Positions 42,955 to 52,082 of a DNA stretch of 64,000 bases are shown here, one piece after another. The position numbers and the translations under genes were made by a program. Source of the DNA: Ferruginibacter sp. (GTDB lineage Bacteria; Bacteroidota; Bacteroidia; Chitinophagales; Chitinophagaceae); contig JAQBNH010000008.1 of NCBI GenBank assembly GCA_028288705.1, positions 62,001 to 126,000 of the forward strand, given 5' to 3'. Each line of letters begins with the position of its first letter. Position 1 is the first letter of the stretch. The notes under the pieces were generated by a model. It did not search any database. It saw only the letters and a program-made list of their open reading frames with translations, and had not been told where the DNA came from.

Positions 42955-44946
42955 TTAATTTTTCTTCTTATTGTTGAGCAGCAGGTATTGAGAAGTATAG
43001 TAGTAGGCATCCGTAACACGATCCATATGTTTTTTTACGCTATCTGTTTTAGCATTTTGCGGAACGGGGTCATTGTTCTTCACTGAAACCATTTCCTTTA
43101 ATCCGGATTTCAGGTTTTTCAGATAATAATATTCATTAGAAACAACACCGATCGAACGCACATCATGATCGATAATGAAAGCAAAATTTTGTTTCGCTCT
43201 TGCGGCCGAATCAAACAGATTTTTTCCTAAAGTATTATTTGAATATGGAATCTTTGCCAGCGCAGCTAAAGATGGCAGAATATCAACCTGGGAACAAACG
43301 CCACTCTCCCTTTTTGGCTGAATAAATGCCGGGGAATAAAATAACAGGGGAACATGTTCACAATCCAGTCCCTGCGCCGTCCAGGCTTTAGGAAATAAGG
43401 GCCCAGCATCACCCCGAATGCCATGATCTCCCACGAAGACGAAGATCGTATTTTGAAAATACTTCTCTTTGCGTGCCGCCTCCATGAATTTCTTATAGGA
43501 AAAATCCGTGTATCGAAAGGCATTCAGTTCATCGTTGCTTATAAAACCATAGGTCTTTAGTGAATCTTCCGGCACGTTTACTTTTTTAAATTCCTGGAGG
43601 TCCTCGGAAGGAATCGTGTAAGGCCGGTGATTGTCTGCCGTTTGGATCACCGCAAAGAATGGCGCTCTTTGCTCTTTCAGGATCTTGTTCGATTCGAGAA
43701 AAAGATTTTTATCACTGATGCCCCAAACATCCACTTTCGCCGCTTTATAATCGTCCTGCTGGTATAATTTCAGCCCGTGAATATTATTCGTGAGTAACCC
43801 ACGAATATTTGCCCATGACGCATCTCCTCCAATAAAATATAGCGGTTGATAACCTTTGAAATCATTGATGATGCAGCGCTGATCCACCGCAGCAGGATTA
43901 CGACTGGCCGTACGTGGATTTTCAACATCGGGAATACCCGTGATCGTTGCCCAAACGCCTCGTGCCGTTCCATAAGCAGGTGTAAAACAACGGTCGAAAA
44001 ATGCACCCTGTTTACTCAACTCATTAAAAAATGGCGTTGTGTTTAAAGGGTTTCCGTACATGCTGCTCTTGTATGCGCTAAAACTTTCGCAGATCACTAC
44101 AACGATATTGGGTTTGTTCACAAAGCTATCAACGGGCGAATAATTTCTTTCGAAATTCAGTTTAACCGAATCAGGATTTTGGAGTCCAAGCAATTCGGTC
44201 ATTAAGGGGTAACTGGCCCGTACCTTAGCTGCATCGTAACTGGAATTTCGAAAACTCAGCGTGCTGAAAAAACTTTGAAAAGGATTGAGTGCAGCGCTCG
44301 CCTTGAAATCGTCGCCAATAGAAAAGGCATCACTCCAGCGCAGCGGGTATTGGCCCAACTTTCCAAAGATGCTGATCGCCAGTAACAAAACCGCGATCGT
44401 GTATGTGATCACACGCGTTCTTTTTTTTGCATTGTAGGAAGCGGAAACATTGATCTTTCCAAACAAATACCTGATCCACCAGATAAACAGTACGCTCAGC
44501 ACAATAACTGCCAGCAGGATCCTGATGAGGGGATAAGTCTGCCACATCATGCCAAAAGAAATGCCCGCATCCTGCAGGTAATTCAACACCGATGCATTGA
44601 GCCGTTGTTTCAGATAGTCAAAATGGTAAAAATCTGCGCCGTAAAAAATCAGGAATAAAATAAAAGCGATGCCAGCCAGGATCAGCCAGAACGGGCGTGC
44701 ACTTTCGCGACGAAATGGATTTAATGGACGAAATGCGGCGAGTATCAACATCGACAAACCAATTACTGACACGATGCGGAGATCATAGCGCAGCCCGAGT
44801 AGAAACGCCGACCCGCTAAAAGGCCGGTTCAAAGGACGGTAATTATAAAAGAAAAAGAAACGGTAAGCCGTCATCAAAATCAGGAAGGTAAACATCACGG
44901 CTACTATTAGCCGCAGTAACTTTGGCAGTTTCTCTTGCAAAAGCAT
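42955..44946 (-). CDS. LTA-synthase-like membrane phosphotransferase/sulfatase (copy 2)
   Basis: 663 residues, collinear with the neighbouring copy throughout. About five transmembrane segments are followed by a sulfatase domain with VVICESFSAYKSSMYGNPLNTTP, YGTARGVWATITG (Thr near 325) and FVFVGDHGIRG. Its N-terminus (MLLQEKLPKLLRLIVAVMF) differs most. The two copies look like a tandem duplication that has diverged for long. It is divergent from a PAP2 phosphatase gene, with a short shared promoter region (44947-45004). Confidence 0.82.
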   Translation of the reverse strand: MLLQEKLPKLLRLIVAVMFTFLILMTAYRFFFFYNYRPLNRPFSGSAFLLGLRYDLRIVSVIGLSMLILAAFRPLNPFRRESARPFWLILAGIAFILFLIFYGADFYHFDYLKQRLNASVLNYLQDAGISFGMMWQTYPLIRILLAVIVLSVLFIWWIRYLFGKINVSASYNAKKRTRVITYTIAVLLLAISIFGKLGQYPLRWSDAFSIGDDFKASAALNPFQSFFSTLSFRNSSYDAAKVRASYPLMTELLGLQNPDSVKLNFERNYSPVDSFVNKPNIVVVICESFSAYKSSMYGNPLNTTPFFNELSKQGAFFDRCFTPAYGTARGVWATITGIPDVENPRTASRNPAAVDQRCIINDFKGYQPLYFIGGDASWANIRGLLTNNIHGLKLYQQDDYKAAKVDVWGISDKNLFLESNKILKEQRAPFFAVIQTADNHRPYTIPSEDLQEFKKVNVPEDSLKTYGFISNDELNAFRYTDFSYKKFMEAARKEKYFQNTIFVFVGDHGIRGDAGPLFPKAWTAQGLDCEHVPLLFYSPAFIQPKRESGVCSQVDILPSLAALAKIPYSNNTLGKNLFDSAARAKQNFAFIIDHDVRSIGVVSNEYYYLKNLKSGLKEMVSVKNNDPVPQNAKTDSVKKHMDRVTDAYYYTSQYLLLNNKKKN

Positions 44947-44966
44947 CTATATTTATTTAATATGCC

Positions 44967-44974
44967 CAAAGTTA
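44967..44974 (-). promoter_or_regulatory. -7 promoter element of LTA-synthase-like copy 2
   Basis: Minus-strand TAACTTTG, 20 bp before the ATG at 44946. It lies back to back with a plus-strand TAATTTTG (44982-44989) in the divergent gap. Confidence 0.4.
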
Positions 44975-44981
44975 GTTTAAT

Positions 44982-44989
44982 TAATTTTG
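44982..44989 (+). promoter_or_regulatory. -7 promoter element of the PAP2 gene
   Basis: TAATTTTG fits TAnnTTTG, 15 bp before the ATG at 45005. No clear TTTG at -33. Confidence 0.35.
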
Positions 44990-45004
44990 AATCATCTTCG
45001 CACT

Positions 45005-45568
45005 ATGCACAAGTTAATAGAACTGGACCGGCATTTATTTTCACTGATCAATTCCCATTGGAATAATAGTTTCTTTGATGCCATCCTACCGCTGGTTCGG
45101 AATTCTATTTTCTCACTCCCGCTCTACCTGTTCCTGCTCGTTTTCGCGATCATAAATTTCAAATCGAAGGCTTTTTGGTGGATCGTATTTGCCGCGGGAA
45201 CTGCAATCCTCGGTGATTTTATCAGCAGCGACCTGATTAAAAACAATATCATCCGCCTGCGCCCCTGCAATGACCCAAGCCTGGCAGACAGCATGCGTTT
45301 TTTAGTGAGTTATCGCCCACAGAGTTCCAGTTTTACTTCTTCTCACGCCACCAATCATTTCGCGCTGGCGGCTTTTTTCTTCTATACACTCGAAAATTAT
45401 GTTGGCAAATGGGCGCAATTATTCTTTTTGTGGGCGTTCGTGATTATTTACGCACAGGTGTATGTAGGCGTTCATTTTCCGCTGGATGTAATTTGTGGAG
45501 GCCTGATTGGTTTTGTTTTAGGATATTTGTCGGCTAGATCGTTTAACAAACATTACGGTTTACAATAA
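45005..45568 (+). CDS. PAP2-family membrane phosphatase
   Basis: 187 residues from the ATG at 45005; an upstream in-frame TTG at 44987 lies within the promoter motif. Several transmembrane segments. Motif 1 is KNNIIRLRP, motif 2 is SSFTSSHATNH (SSH in place of PSGH) and motif 3 is QVYVGVHFPLD, where the usual Arg before the Tyr is Gln. It would remove phosphate from a lipid phosphate such as phosphatidate or undecaprenyl pyrophosphate. The motif changes may be normal for the phylum or alter activity. The next gene starts seven bases after its stop, so the two are likely co-transcribed. Confidence 0.83.
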   Translation: MHKLIELDRHLFSLINSHWNNSFFDAILPLVRNSIFSLPLYLFLLVFAIINFKSKAFWWIVFAAGTAILGDFISSDLIKNNIIRLRPCNDPSLADSMRFLVSYRPQSSSFTSSHATNHFALAAFFFYTLENYVGKWAQLFFLWAFVIIYAQVYVGVHFPLDVICGGLIGFVLGYLSARSFNKHYGLQ

Positions 45569-45574
45569 TAAGTT

Positions 45575-46876
45575 ATGACGGAAGTATTAATTTTAGCGCT
45601 GCTGATCTTCGTGAATGCGCTTTTTGTGATGAGTGAAATTGCGTTGGTAAGCGCGCGGAAAGGGCGCCTGGAATCTATGGCGAACAAAGGAGATGAAAAA
45701 GCGAAGGCTGCACTCGACCTTGCAGATAACCCCGAAAAATTTCTGAGTACAGCACAAATCGGCATTACGCTGATCTCGATTTTAACGGGTGTGTACTCAG
45801 GCGAAAAATTCGGGAAAGAACTGCAACCATTTTTTGAAAAAATCAGTTTCACACAGGCTTACGCTGATACGATCGCAACATCAATCGTTGTGGTAATTGT
45901 TACTTTTCTTTCAATCATTTTTGGTGAACTGATTCCGAAGAAATTCGGCTTGTTGCGCGCAGAAAAAATCTCCAGGCTGGTAGCTGGCCCGATGAACATT
46001 TTATCTAAAGTGGTTTACCCTTTTGTCTGGATGCTTTCCGGTATCACCAACATCATTTTCAAATTATTCAATATAAAAAAGGCAACGGACAACGCCGTAA
46101 CTGAAGAAGAGATCAAGGCAATGATCTCAGAAGGAAGCGAGCATGGATCTATTGAAGAAGGTGAGAAAGAAATCATTGAACGCGTCTTTCACTTGGGCGA
46201 CCGCAACATTACTTCATTGATGACGCATCGTACCGATATCGTTTGGTTGAATAGCCAGGAAACAGTTCAGGATGTAAAAGACAAACTGGAAGATATCGTT
46301 TTCAGTACTTACCCGGTTTGTAATGGAACTGTGGATGATATCAAAGGAATTGTTTATGTAAAGGACCTGCTGAAAGCTGCGCCAGACACCACTTTGGATA
46401 AACTGGCAAAACCTGCACTTTTCGTTCCTGAAAATAACAAGGCATACCAATTATTGGAAAAAATTAAATCTACACGCATTCATACCTGCTTTATCGTAAA
46501 CGAATATGGCACGCTGGAAGGAATGATCACCTTGAACGACATTATGGAAGCCATCGTTGGTGATGTTCCGCAAACCGGCCAGGAAGAATACGAGATCGTG
46601 GAACGTGAAGACGGAACTTATCTGGTAGATGCACAAATTCATTTCTACGATTTCTTAAGTTATTTTGAAAGAGCAGACTGGATGAATGAAGGCGAGCATG
46701 AATTTGACACCGTTGCCGGATTCGTTCTGCATGAATTGGAACATATTCCTTCTACCGGTGAAAAATTCGACTGGCGGGATTTTCATTTCGAGATCATCGA
46801 TATGGATGGCCAGCGGATAGATAAAATCCTCGTAAGTATTTCTGATGAGTTGAAAGGCGAATTGTCTGACGATTAA
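45575..46876 (+). CDS. CNNM/CBS/CorC-HlyC domain membrane protein (hemolysin family)
   Basis: 433 residues. The N-terminal CNNM (DUF21) domain has about four membrane segments (to about 150), with FVMSEIALVSARKGRLE. Tandem CBS domains follow (about 205-330, MTHRTDIVWLN, FIVNEYGTLEGMITLNDI) and a C-terminal CorC_HlyC domain (about 350-430, YLVDAQIHFYDF, HELEHIPSTGEKF). Such proteins are implicated in divalent cation (Mg/Co) handling; the name hemolysin is historical. Its stop overlaps the stop of the convergent DUF6702-like gene. Confidence 0.88.
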   Translation: MTEVLILALLIFVNALFVMSEIALVSARKGRLESMANKGDEKAKAALDLADNPEKFLSTAQIGITLISILTGVYSGEKFGKELQPFFEKISFTQAYADTIATSIVVVIVTFLSIIFGELIPKKFGLLRAEKISRLVAGPMNILSKVVYPFVWMLSGITNIIFKLFNIKKATDNAVTEEEIKAMISEGSEHGSIEEGEKEIIERVFHLGDRNITSLMTHRTDIVWLNSQETVQDVKDKLEDIVFSTYPVCNGTVDDIKGIVYVKDLLKAAPDTTLDKLAKPALFVPENNKAYQLLEKIKSTRIHTCFIVNEYGTLEGMITLNDIMEAIVGDVPQTGQEEYEIVEREDGTYLVDAQIHFYDFLSYFERADWMNEGEHEFDTVAGFVLHELEHIPSTGEKFDWRDFHFEIIDMDGQRIDKILVSISDELKGELSDD

Positions 46877-47379
46877 AAATCAAACGTCACTTTATCGTCC
46901 GGGTTATTAAGCTTGGTACTTTTGCGACTACCGTTTACCGTTACATGGAGGAAACTGAGTTGCTCCTTTTTATATTCGTATAATAAATTATCTGTTACGC
47001 TTATTTTTTTAACCGACGGAATATTATCTGCCTGGTAATAACTGTATATCCCCTCTTCAAGTTGCTCGTAGCCCAGGTATTTCAAGGTCACTGCCTTGCC
47101 ATCTATATTGATCTTTACATGCTTCTGAACATAATCATTTACCAATCTATCCATTGCAGGCTTGTATTTCGCGTCGAGAAGGTCAACATGCGTATTGTAA
47201 GCCGCACGTAAGGTCTTCTCAAAATCATCGGTAAAAATTTTACAGCTTACTTCCAGCGTTTTTTCTTTTGCGTTATGCTCGATTTCAGTAACACTGACAA
47301 AGATGGGATGACCCAAAAAACTGGTTGTGGCCAAACTAATGCTGGCAATGATCAACCATTTATATAAAAAACGCGGCAT
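46873..47379 (-). CDS. secreted DUF6702-like protein
   Basis: 168 residues. Signal peptide or anchor in the first 20 residues, then HPIFVSVTEIEHNAKEKTLEVSCKIFTDDFE, with a later KKEQLSFLHVTVNGSRKSTKLNN. This is the pattern of DUF6702 proteins of Bacteroidota as I remember it. Function unknown. It is divergent from the HupE/UreJ-like gene (82 bp between starts), with the M1 peptidase next, an arrangement I associate with this family. Confidence 0.72.
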   Translation of the reverse strand: MPRFLYKWLIIASISLATTSFLGHPIFVSVTEIEHNAKEKTLEVSCKIFTDDFEKTLRAAYNTHVDLLDAKYKPAMDRLVNDYVQKHVKINIDGKAVTLKYLGYEQLEEGIYSYYQADNIPSVKKISVTDNLLYEYKKEQLSFLHVTVNGSRKSTKLNNPDDKVTFDF

Positions 47380-47461
47380 AAAGACTTGGGCTATGGGTTA
47401 AGATTTATATTTGGATCGAATTAAGCAAAAATAAGCAAAACGCTGCTCGTGCTTTAGTATT

Positions 47462-48040
47462 ATGAATGATTTTGCATTTTATTTTGATTTGGGCTGGCAG
47501 CATATCATCAGTTGGGATGCATTGGATCACCTGCTTTTTTTAACGGCTCTAACGGCCATTTACTTGGCGGAAAACTGGAAGCAGGTTTTGGTGCTGGTAA
47601 CGGCATTTACGATCGGTCACTCACTCACGCTGGCATTGAGCGTGTTCGATATTATCCGGTTTAATTCGGCTTGGGTGGAATTTTTTATCCCGGTAACGAT
47701 TGTGATTACCGCACTGCTCAATTTCAGGAAGCGCACTGACGGAAAGCGCGTCCTTCGGTTTAATTATTTCCTGGCCCTGTGCTTCGGCCTGATACACGGG
47801 ATGGGATTTGCGAACACCATCCGTTTTATGCTGGCGAGGAAACAAGCGATCCTTACACCATTGCTCAGTTTCAACCTCGGCCTGGAAGCAGGGCAGATAC
47901 TGGTTGTTACCGGAATTCTATTGCTCAGCTTTATATTGGTTAACAAGGCTGGTTTACCGCAAAGATTCTGGAGGGCGGGGCTATCGGCTATTGCGTTGAT
48001 CATCGCTGCGATTATGTGTGTTCAACGTTGGCCTCTTTAG
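47462..48040 (+). CDS. HupE/UreJ-like membrane protein
   Basis: 192 residues with about six transmembrane segments. The N-terminus WQHIISWDALDHLLFL, then FTIGHSLTLALS and the FGLIHGMGFANTI stretch carry the histidines typical of the HupE_UreJ_2 family. HupE proteins have been linked to nickel or cobalt uptake, but members outside hydrogenase and urease clusters are uncharacterised, and no nickel enzyme is nearby. The M1 peptidase gene follows in the same direction. Confidence 0.83.
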   Translation: MNDFAFYFDLGWQHIISWDALDHLLFLTALTAIYLAENWKQVLVLVTAFTIGHSLTLALSVFDIIRFNSAWVEFFIPVTIVITALLNFRKRTDGKRVLRFNYFLALCFGLIHGMGFANTIRFMLARKQAILTPLLSFNLGLEAGQILVVTGILLLSFILVNKAGLPQRFWRAGLSAIALIIAAIMCVQRWPL

Positions 48041-48042
48041 TT

Positions 48043-48050
48043 TAGATTTG
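48043..48050 (+). promoter_or_regulatory. -7 promoter element before the M1 peptidase gene
   Basis: TAGATTTG fits TAnnTTTG, 64 bp before the ATG at 48115 and three bases after the HupE-like stop. No -33 element at the expected spacing. Confidence 0.3.
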
Positions 48051-48114
48051 ACAATCGAAAAAAATTATAGCGTAGTTATTATATTCATCCTCTATTTCTC
48101 ATCAATATCAAAAC

Positions 48115-50487
48115 ATGAAACAATTATTTTTCTTTTGCATGATTTGTTTGCTGGCCTTTACCGGTGTTGCGCAGGATATTAAAAATAATCCGGGCAGTAA
48201 CCATGGTAATAAGTTTGAGCAACTCGGAACCATCCTCCCAACTGCCAACGAATACCGTACTGCCAGCGGAGCACCTGGCCCAAAGTACTGGCAACAGCGC
48301 TGCGATTATGATATCGTTTGCGAACTGGATGAGCCCAACCGCCGTTTAACGGGGAAAGAGACGCTGACTTATTTCAACAATTCCCCCGACAACCTGACTT
48401 ATCTCTGGGTTCAGCTGGATGAAAACGAGCACAGCTCAAAAAACAATTCCGGTTACCAGGGCAGTAATTTTATGCCACGCATGGTAACAGAACAAGATAT
48501 CGATCGCCTGGCGGGAAAAACGGATCGTGAATACGGCACCAACATTACAAAAGTTACCACTGCTGCCGGTTCTGCCCTTGCCTACACGATCAACAAAACA
48601 ATGATGCGCATCGAACTGCCACAAACCCTGAAACCGGGCCAGCAGTTTGTTTTCAAGATAGACTGGAACTATAACATCATTGAACGCACAAAATATGGCG
48701 GACGTGGTGGTTTCGAATATTTTCCTGAAGATGGAAATGATTTATATACCATGACGCAATGGTTTCCACGCCTCTGCGTATACAGCGATTTCCAGGGCTG
48801 GCAAAATCACCAGTTTGTAGGAAGCGGTGAGTTCGCCCTCGTATTCGGTAACTACAAAGTGTCGATGACTGTACCTGCAGATCACGTGGTTATGGGAACA
48901 GGCCAGTGCCAGAACTATCAGCAGGTGTTATCTGCTGCGCAATTCGCCCGCTGGCAAACTGCACAAAATGCGAAAGATGTTGTGGAAGTGGTAACACTTG
49001 ACGAGGCAAAGGCACGTGAAAAACAAAAACTCACACAAAAGAAAACATGGATCTTCAAAGCCGATATGGTTCGCGATTTCGCCTGGGGAAGCAGCCGAAA
49101 ATTTGTTTGGGATGCGATGCCGGCGTACGTGGAAGGAAAGAAAGTGATGTGTATGAGTGCTTACGGAAAAGAAGCGTATAACCTTTACCGGAAGTTCAGT
49201 ACTAAAGCAGTAGCGCATACGATCAAAAGTTATTCTAAGTTCACCATTCCTTATCCATACCCGGTGGCGCAAAGCCTGGAAGCCGCTAACGGAATGGAAT
49301 ACCCAATGATCTGTTTCAATTTTGGCCGTTGTGAAAAAGATGGTTCTTATAGCGAAGGCACGAAAAACGGCATGCTGGGTGTGGTTATTCATGAAGTTGG
49401 CCATAACTTTTTCCCAATGATCATCAACAGTGATGAGCGCCAGTGGACCTGGATGGACGAAGGCTTAAATTCATTCGTAGAATACCTGACAGAAGAATTA
49501 TGGGATAACAAATTTCCTGTGAGTAAAGGTCCGGCCTATAAAATCACAGATTATATGAAGATGCCAAAAGATCAGCTTGAGCCGATCATGACGAACAGCG
49601 AAAATATTATTCAGTTTGGCCCGAATGCGTATAGCAAACCGGCAACAGGCTTAAATATTTTGCGTGAAACCATTATGGGCCGTGAATTATTTGATTATGC
49701 TTTTAAAGAATATGCGCGCCGCTGGGCATTTAAGCATCCAACACCAGCAGATCTTTTTCGTACGATGGAAGATGCCAGTGCGGAAGACCTCGATTGGTTC
49801 TGGCGTGGCTGGTTTTATGGAACTGATGCCTGCGACATCTCTCTTGATTCTGTTCGTTATGCTAATCTTACCACAGAAGTTACCGTACGCCCTGGCTCAG
49901 GAGGCGAAAATACCATTACTCAGAATGTGGCAAAACCGCTCCTGAACAGCTTCGACGATATCTCTAAAATCCGCAACCGCGAAGATAAAAATATCCAGTT
50001 TGCAACGGATGTTGATGTTAACCTTCGTGATTTCTACTGGCGCTACGATCGGGGCCAGGCAAGAGTTGACGAAACACCGATGAAGATCACGATACCTGCA
50101 AACACAGATACCTTTACGACCGAACAAAAAGTTCAGCTGGCAGGTGGCAAAACCATTTATGAATTATCTTTTAGCAATAAAGGTGGATTGGTAATGCCGA
50201 TCATCATCGAATGGACATTTAAAGATGGCAGCAAACAAACTGAAAGAATCGCTGCGCAGGTTTGGCGTAAAAATGAAAACCGCGTGGTGAAAACTTTTAT
50301 GAAAGACAAAGAAGTTGCTTCTATAAAAATTGATCCGCTGCGCGAAACTGCAGATATCAACGAAGCCAATAATACATGGAATGTTCAGGGCGAACCAACG
50401 AAATTCCAGTTGTTCAAAGCACGAACAGGCGCGGCTCGCGGGGCAAGTAACGGCAGCGCTAACCCAATGCAGAAAGAGATCAAATAA
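48115..50487 (+). CDS. secreted M1-family zinc metallopeptidase
   Basis: 790 residues. Signal peptide (ends TGVAQ). The N-terminal beta domain of M1 peptidases (CDYDIVCELDEPNRRLTGKETLTYFN) precedes the catalytic domain with zinc site HEVGH (426-430) and Glu449 in WMDEG, exactly the HExxH-x18-E spacing. The GAMEN-like segment is NGMEYP. It is an aminopeptidase-type enzyme probably acting in the periplasm; substrates unknown. A perfect hairpin terminator lies 18 bp after the stop. Confidence 0.92.
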   Translation: MKQLFFFCMICLLAFTGVAQDIKNNPGSNHGNKFEQLGTILPTANEYRTASGAPGPKYWQQRCDYDIVCELDEPNRRLTGKETLTYFNNSPDNLTYLWVQLDENEHSSKNNSGYQGSNFMPRMVTEQDIDRLAGKTDREYGTNITKVTTAAGSALAYTINKTMMRIELPQTLKPGQQFVFKIDWNYNIIERTKYGGRGGFEYFPEDGNDLYTMTQWFPRLCVYSDFQGWQNHQFVGSGEFALVFGNYKVSMTVPADHVVMGTGQCQNYQQVLSAAQFARWQTAQNAKDVVEVVTLDEAKAREKQKLTQKKTWIFKADMVRDFAWGSSRKFVWDAMPAYVEGKKVMCMSAYGKEAYNLYRKFSTKAVAHTIKSYSKFTIPYPYPVAQSLEAANGMEYPMICFNFGRCEKDGSYSEGTKNGMLGVVIHEVGHNFFPMIINSDERQWTWMDEGLNSFVEYLTEELWDNKFPVSKGPAYKITDYMKMPKDQLEPIMTNSENIIQFGPNAYSKPATGLNILRETIMGRELFDYAFKEYARRWAFKHPTPADLFRTMEDASAEDLDWFWRGWFYGTDACDISLDSVRYANLTTEVTVRPGSGGENTITQNVAKPLLNSFDDISKIRNREDKNIQFATDVDVNLRDFYWRYDRGQARVDETPMKITIPANTDTFTTEQKVQLAGGKTIYELSFSNKGGLVMPIIIEWTFKDGSKQTERIAAQVWRKNENRVVKTFMKDKEVASIKIDPLRETADINEANNTWNVQGEPTKFQLFKARTGAARGASNGSANPMQKEIK

Positions 50488-50505
50488 AAAATTACCTGAT
50501 TACTT

Positions 50506-50538
50506 AAAAGGCTGTCCTACATTTGGACAGCCTTTTTT
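50506..50538 (+). terminator. terminator after the M1 peptidase gene, abutting the esterase start
   Basis: AAAAGGCTGTCC (50506-50517) pairs perfectly over 12 bp with GGACAGCCTTTT (50525-50536) around TACATTT, then TT. The T-run ends one base before the ATG at 50539. Confidence 0.85.
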
Positions 50539-51363
50539 ATGAACAAATATCTACTCTCGTTGCTGCTGTTATTTGCTTTTCATCAATGCGAAGCAAAACA
50601 ACCACTTGTGGACACAGTGAACATCCGCAGTAAACTCATGCAGCAGGATTTTAAATGCGTTGTGATAAAACCGGACAATTACAAGCATAGAAAAATGCGG
50701 TTCCCGGTGGTTTACCTCTTGCATGGCTATAGTGGGAAATACAGCGACTGGGTGAAAAAAATGAATGATATACAGATTTATGCGAGCCTGTATAATCTGA
50801 TCATCGTTTGCCCGGACGGCGGTTTCAGCAGTTGGTATACCGATAGCCCGGTTGATAGTTCCTTCCGCTATGAAAGCTATATCATCGATGAGATCGTGCC
50901 GTTTATTGACGCGCATTTTCGCACGATGACAGGCTCAAAGAACCGCGGTATAACAGGCTTAAGCATGGGCGGACATGGTGCAACAATGCTGGCTTTGCAT
51001 CACCCGGCAATCTTCGGTGCGGCTGCTTCGATGAGTGGCGCCGTTGATCTGAAAGAAGTGGTGAACAGGTTTGATGCTTCGCTTCGCCTGGGAGATACCA
51101 CTACGAACAGGAAATACTGGAATTACTATTCGGTGCTGAAAATTGCCGACACGTTACAGAATGGAAGAATAAGTTTATTAATCGATTGTGGCACCCGCGA
51201 TATTTTTATTAAAGGCAATCGTGCGCTGCATGAAAAATTACTCGCGCGAAATATCAACCACGATTATGTAGAACGAACAGGGGAACACAACTGGGCCTAC
51301 TGGACCAATGCGTTGCCATTCCATCTGCAATTTTTCCGGAAGTTTTTTGATGAAAGGAAATAA
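50539..51363 (+). CDS. esterase D-like alpha/beta hydrolase
   Basis: 274 residues. Signal peptide in the first 20 residues (MNKYLLSLLLLFAFHQC). The nucleophile is Ser142 in GLSMGGHG, the acid probably Asp in CGTRDIF and the base His in GEHNWAYW. RFPVVYLLHGYSGKYSDW is the oxyanion-side strand. It resembles the S-formylglutathione hydrolase/mycolyltransferase-like esterase group. The likely action is ester hydrolysis in the periplasm; the substrate is unknown. The start codon sits directly after a terminator, leaving no normal leader, which is odd. A later start would remove the signal peptide. Confidence 0.82.
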   Translation: MNKYLLSLLLLFAFHQCEAKQPLVDTVNIRSKLMQQDFKCVVIKPDNYKHRKMRFPVVYLLHGYSGKYSDWVKKMNDIQIYASLYNLIIVCPDGGFSSWYTDSPVDSSFRYESYIIDEIVPFIDAHFRTMTGSKNRGITGLSMGGHGATMLALHHPAIFGAAASMSGAVDLKEVVNRFDASLRLGDTTTNRKYWNYYSVLKIADTLQNGRISLLIDCGTRDIFIKGNRALHEKLLARNINHDYVERTGEHNWAYWTNALPFHLQFFRKFFDERK

Positions 51364-51365
51364 GG

Positions 51366-52046
51366 TTACAGGCCGGTGCTGCCATCGCGGAGAACTTTTT
51401 TCTTGCCTTTATTTTTCTTTTCCCATTCGAGCATTTCCGCCGTTTTTTCCGGCTTCTTTTTAACAGCCGTGGCTGCAGTAGCATCTTTTTTTGCATCGCC
51501 AGGCATGATACGATTGTTGATCGCCCATTGTTCCACCCGAATCAATTTGCCGGTGCCGGGCTCATAATAGCGCCACTCCCCGTTTTTCACACTGTAAGGT
51601 TCCGCTTTTACAATCTTAAAATCAACGATTTCATTGCTGCCTGTTCCGTAAATAGCAACAGTATCGTATGGTGCATCAGGATTAAAGCCTTTCCAGCTTT
51701 CTTCGCGGATCAGGTCGCCAAGTGGCGTAAAATATTGCTGCATACCGTCTTTGCCCCCATGCAGAAAATTCTCAACAGCTAACAAATCGCCTTCAATCGT
51801 ATATTTTCTCCAGAACCCTTCTTTTACCCCATTTTTAAAAATACCTTCTTCTTCAAAACCCGGCTCACCGCGAAGTTCATCCACGTGAATGACCCATTTG
51901 CCTTCCTTCAGCCCTTTTTGAGAAGTTGCATTGATCGTATCGCCTTTACTGTTGAGGGAAAATGTTTTATACTGCGCCGAAACAATAGTTGTGCTCACGG
52001 ATAAGATGGCAATCAGCAACAATTGATGTATTTTTAAATTTCGCAT
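51366..52046 (-). CDS. secreted MORN/YwqK-like repeat protein
   Basis: 226 residues. Signal peptide (ends VSAQ), then MORN-type repeats with KGLKEGKW, KNGVKEGFWRKY, HGGKDGMQQYF and VKNGEWRYY. The C-terminal 45 residues are lysine/alanine-rich and low in complexity (KKDATAATAVKKKPEK). Similar proteins are labelled YwqK family antitoxin, a name without support here. No toxin gene is nearby. Convergent with the esterase gene, two bases between stops. Confidence 0.72.
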   Translation of the reverse strand: MRNLKIHQLLLIAILSVSTTIVSAQYKTFSLNSKGDTINATSQKGLKEGKWVIHVDELRGEPGFEEEGIFKNGVKEGFWRKYTIEGDLLAVENFLHGGKDGMQQYFTPLGDLIREESWKGFNPDAPYDTVAIYGTGSNEIVDFKIVKAEPYSVKNGEWRYYEPGTGKLIRVEQWAINNRIMPGDAKKDATAATAVKKKPEKTAEMLEWEKKNKGKKKVLRDGSTGL

Positions 52047-52082
52047 CCTTTAACCAGGTTTAACTGCATTATAAAACTGCAT

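Noticed and set aside
51366..52046. Reading the MORN-like protein as a YwqK antitoxin in a toxin-antitoxin pair
   Set aside because: It has a signal peptide, and no candidate toxin gene lies next to it.
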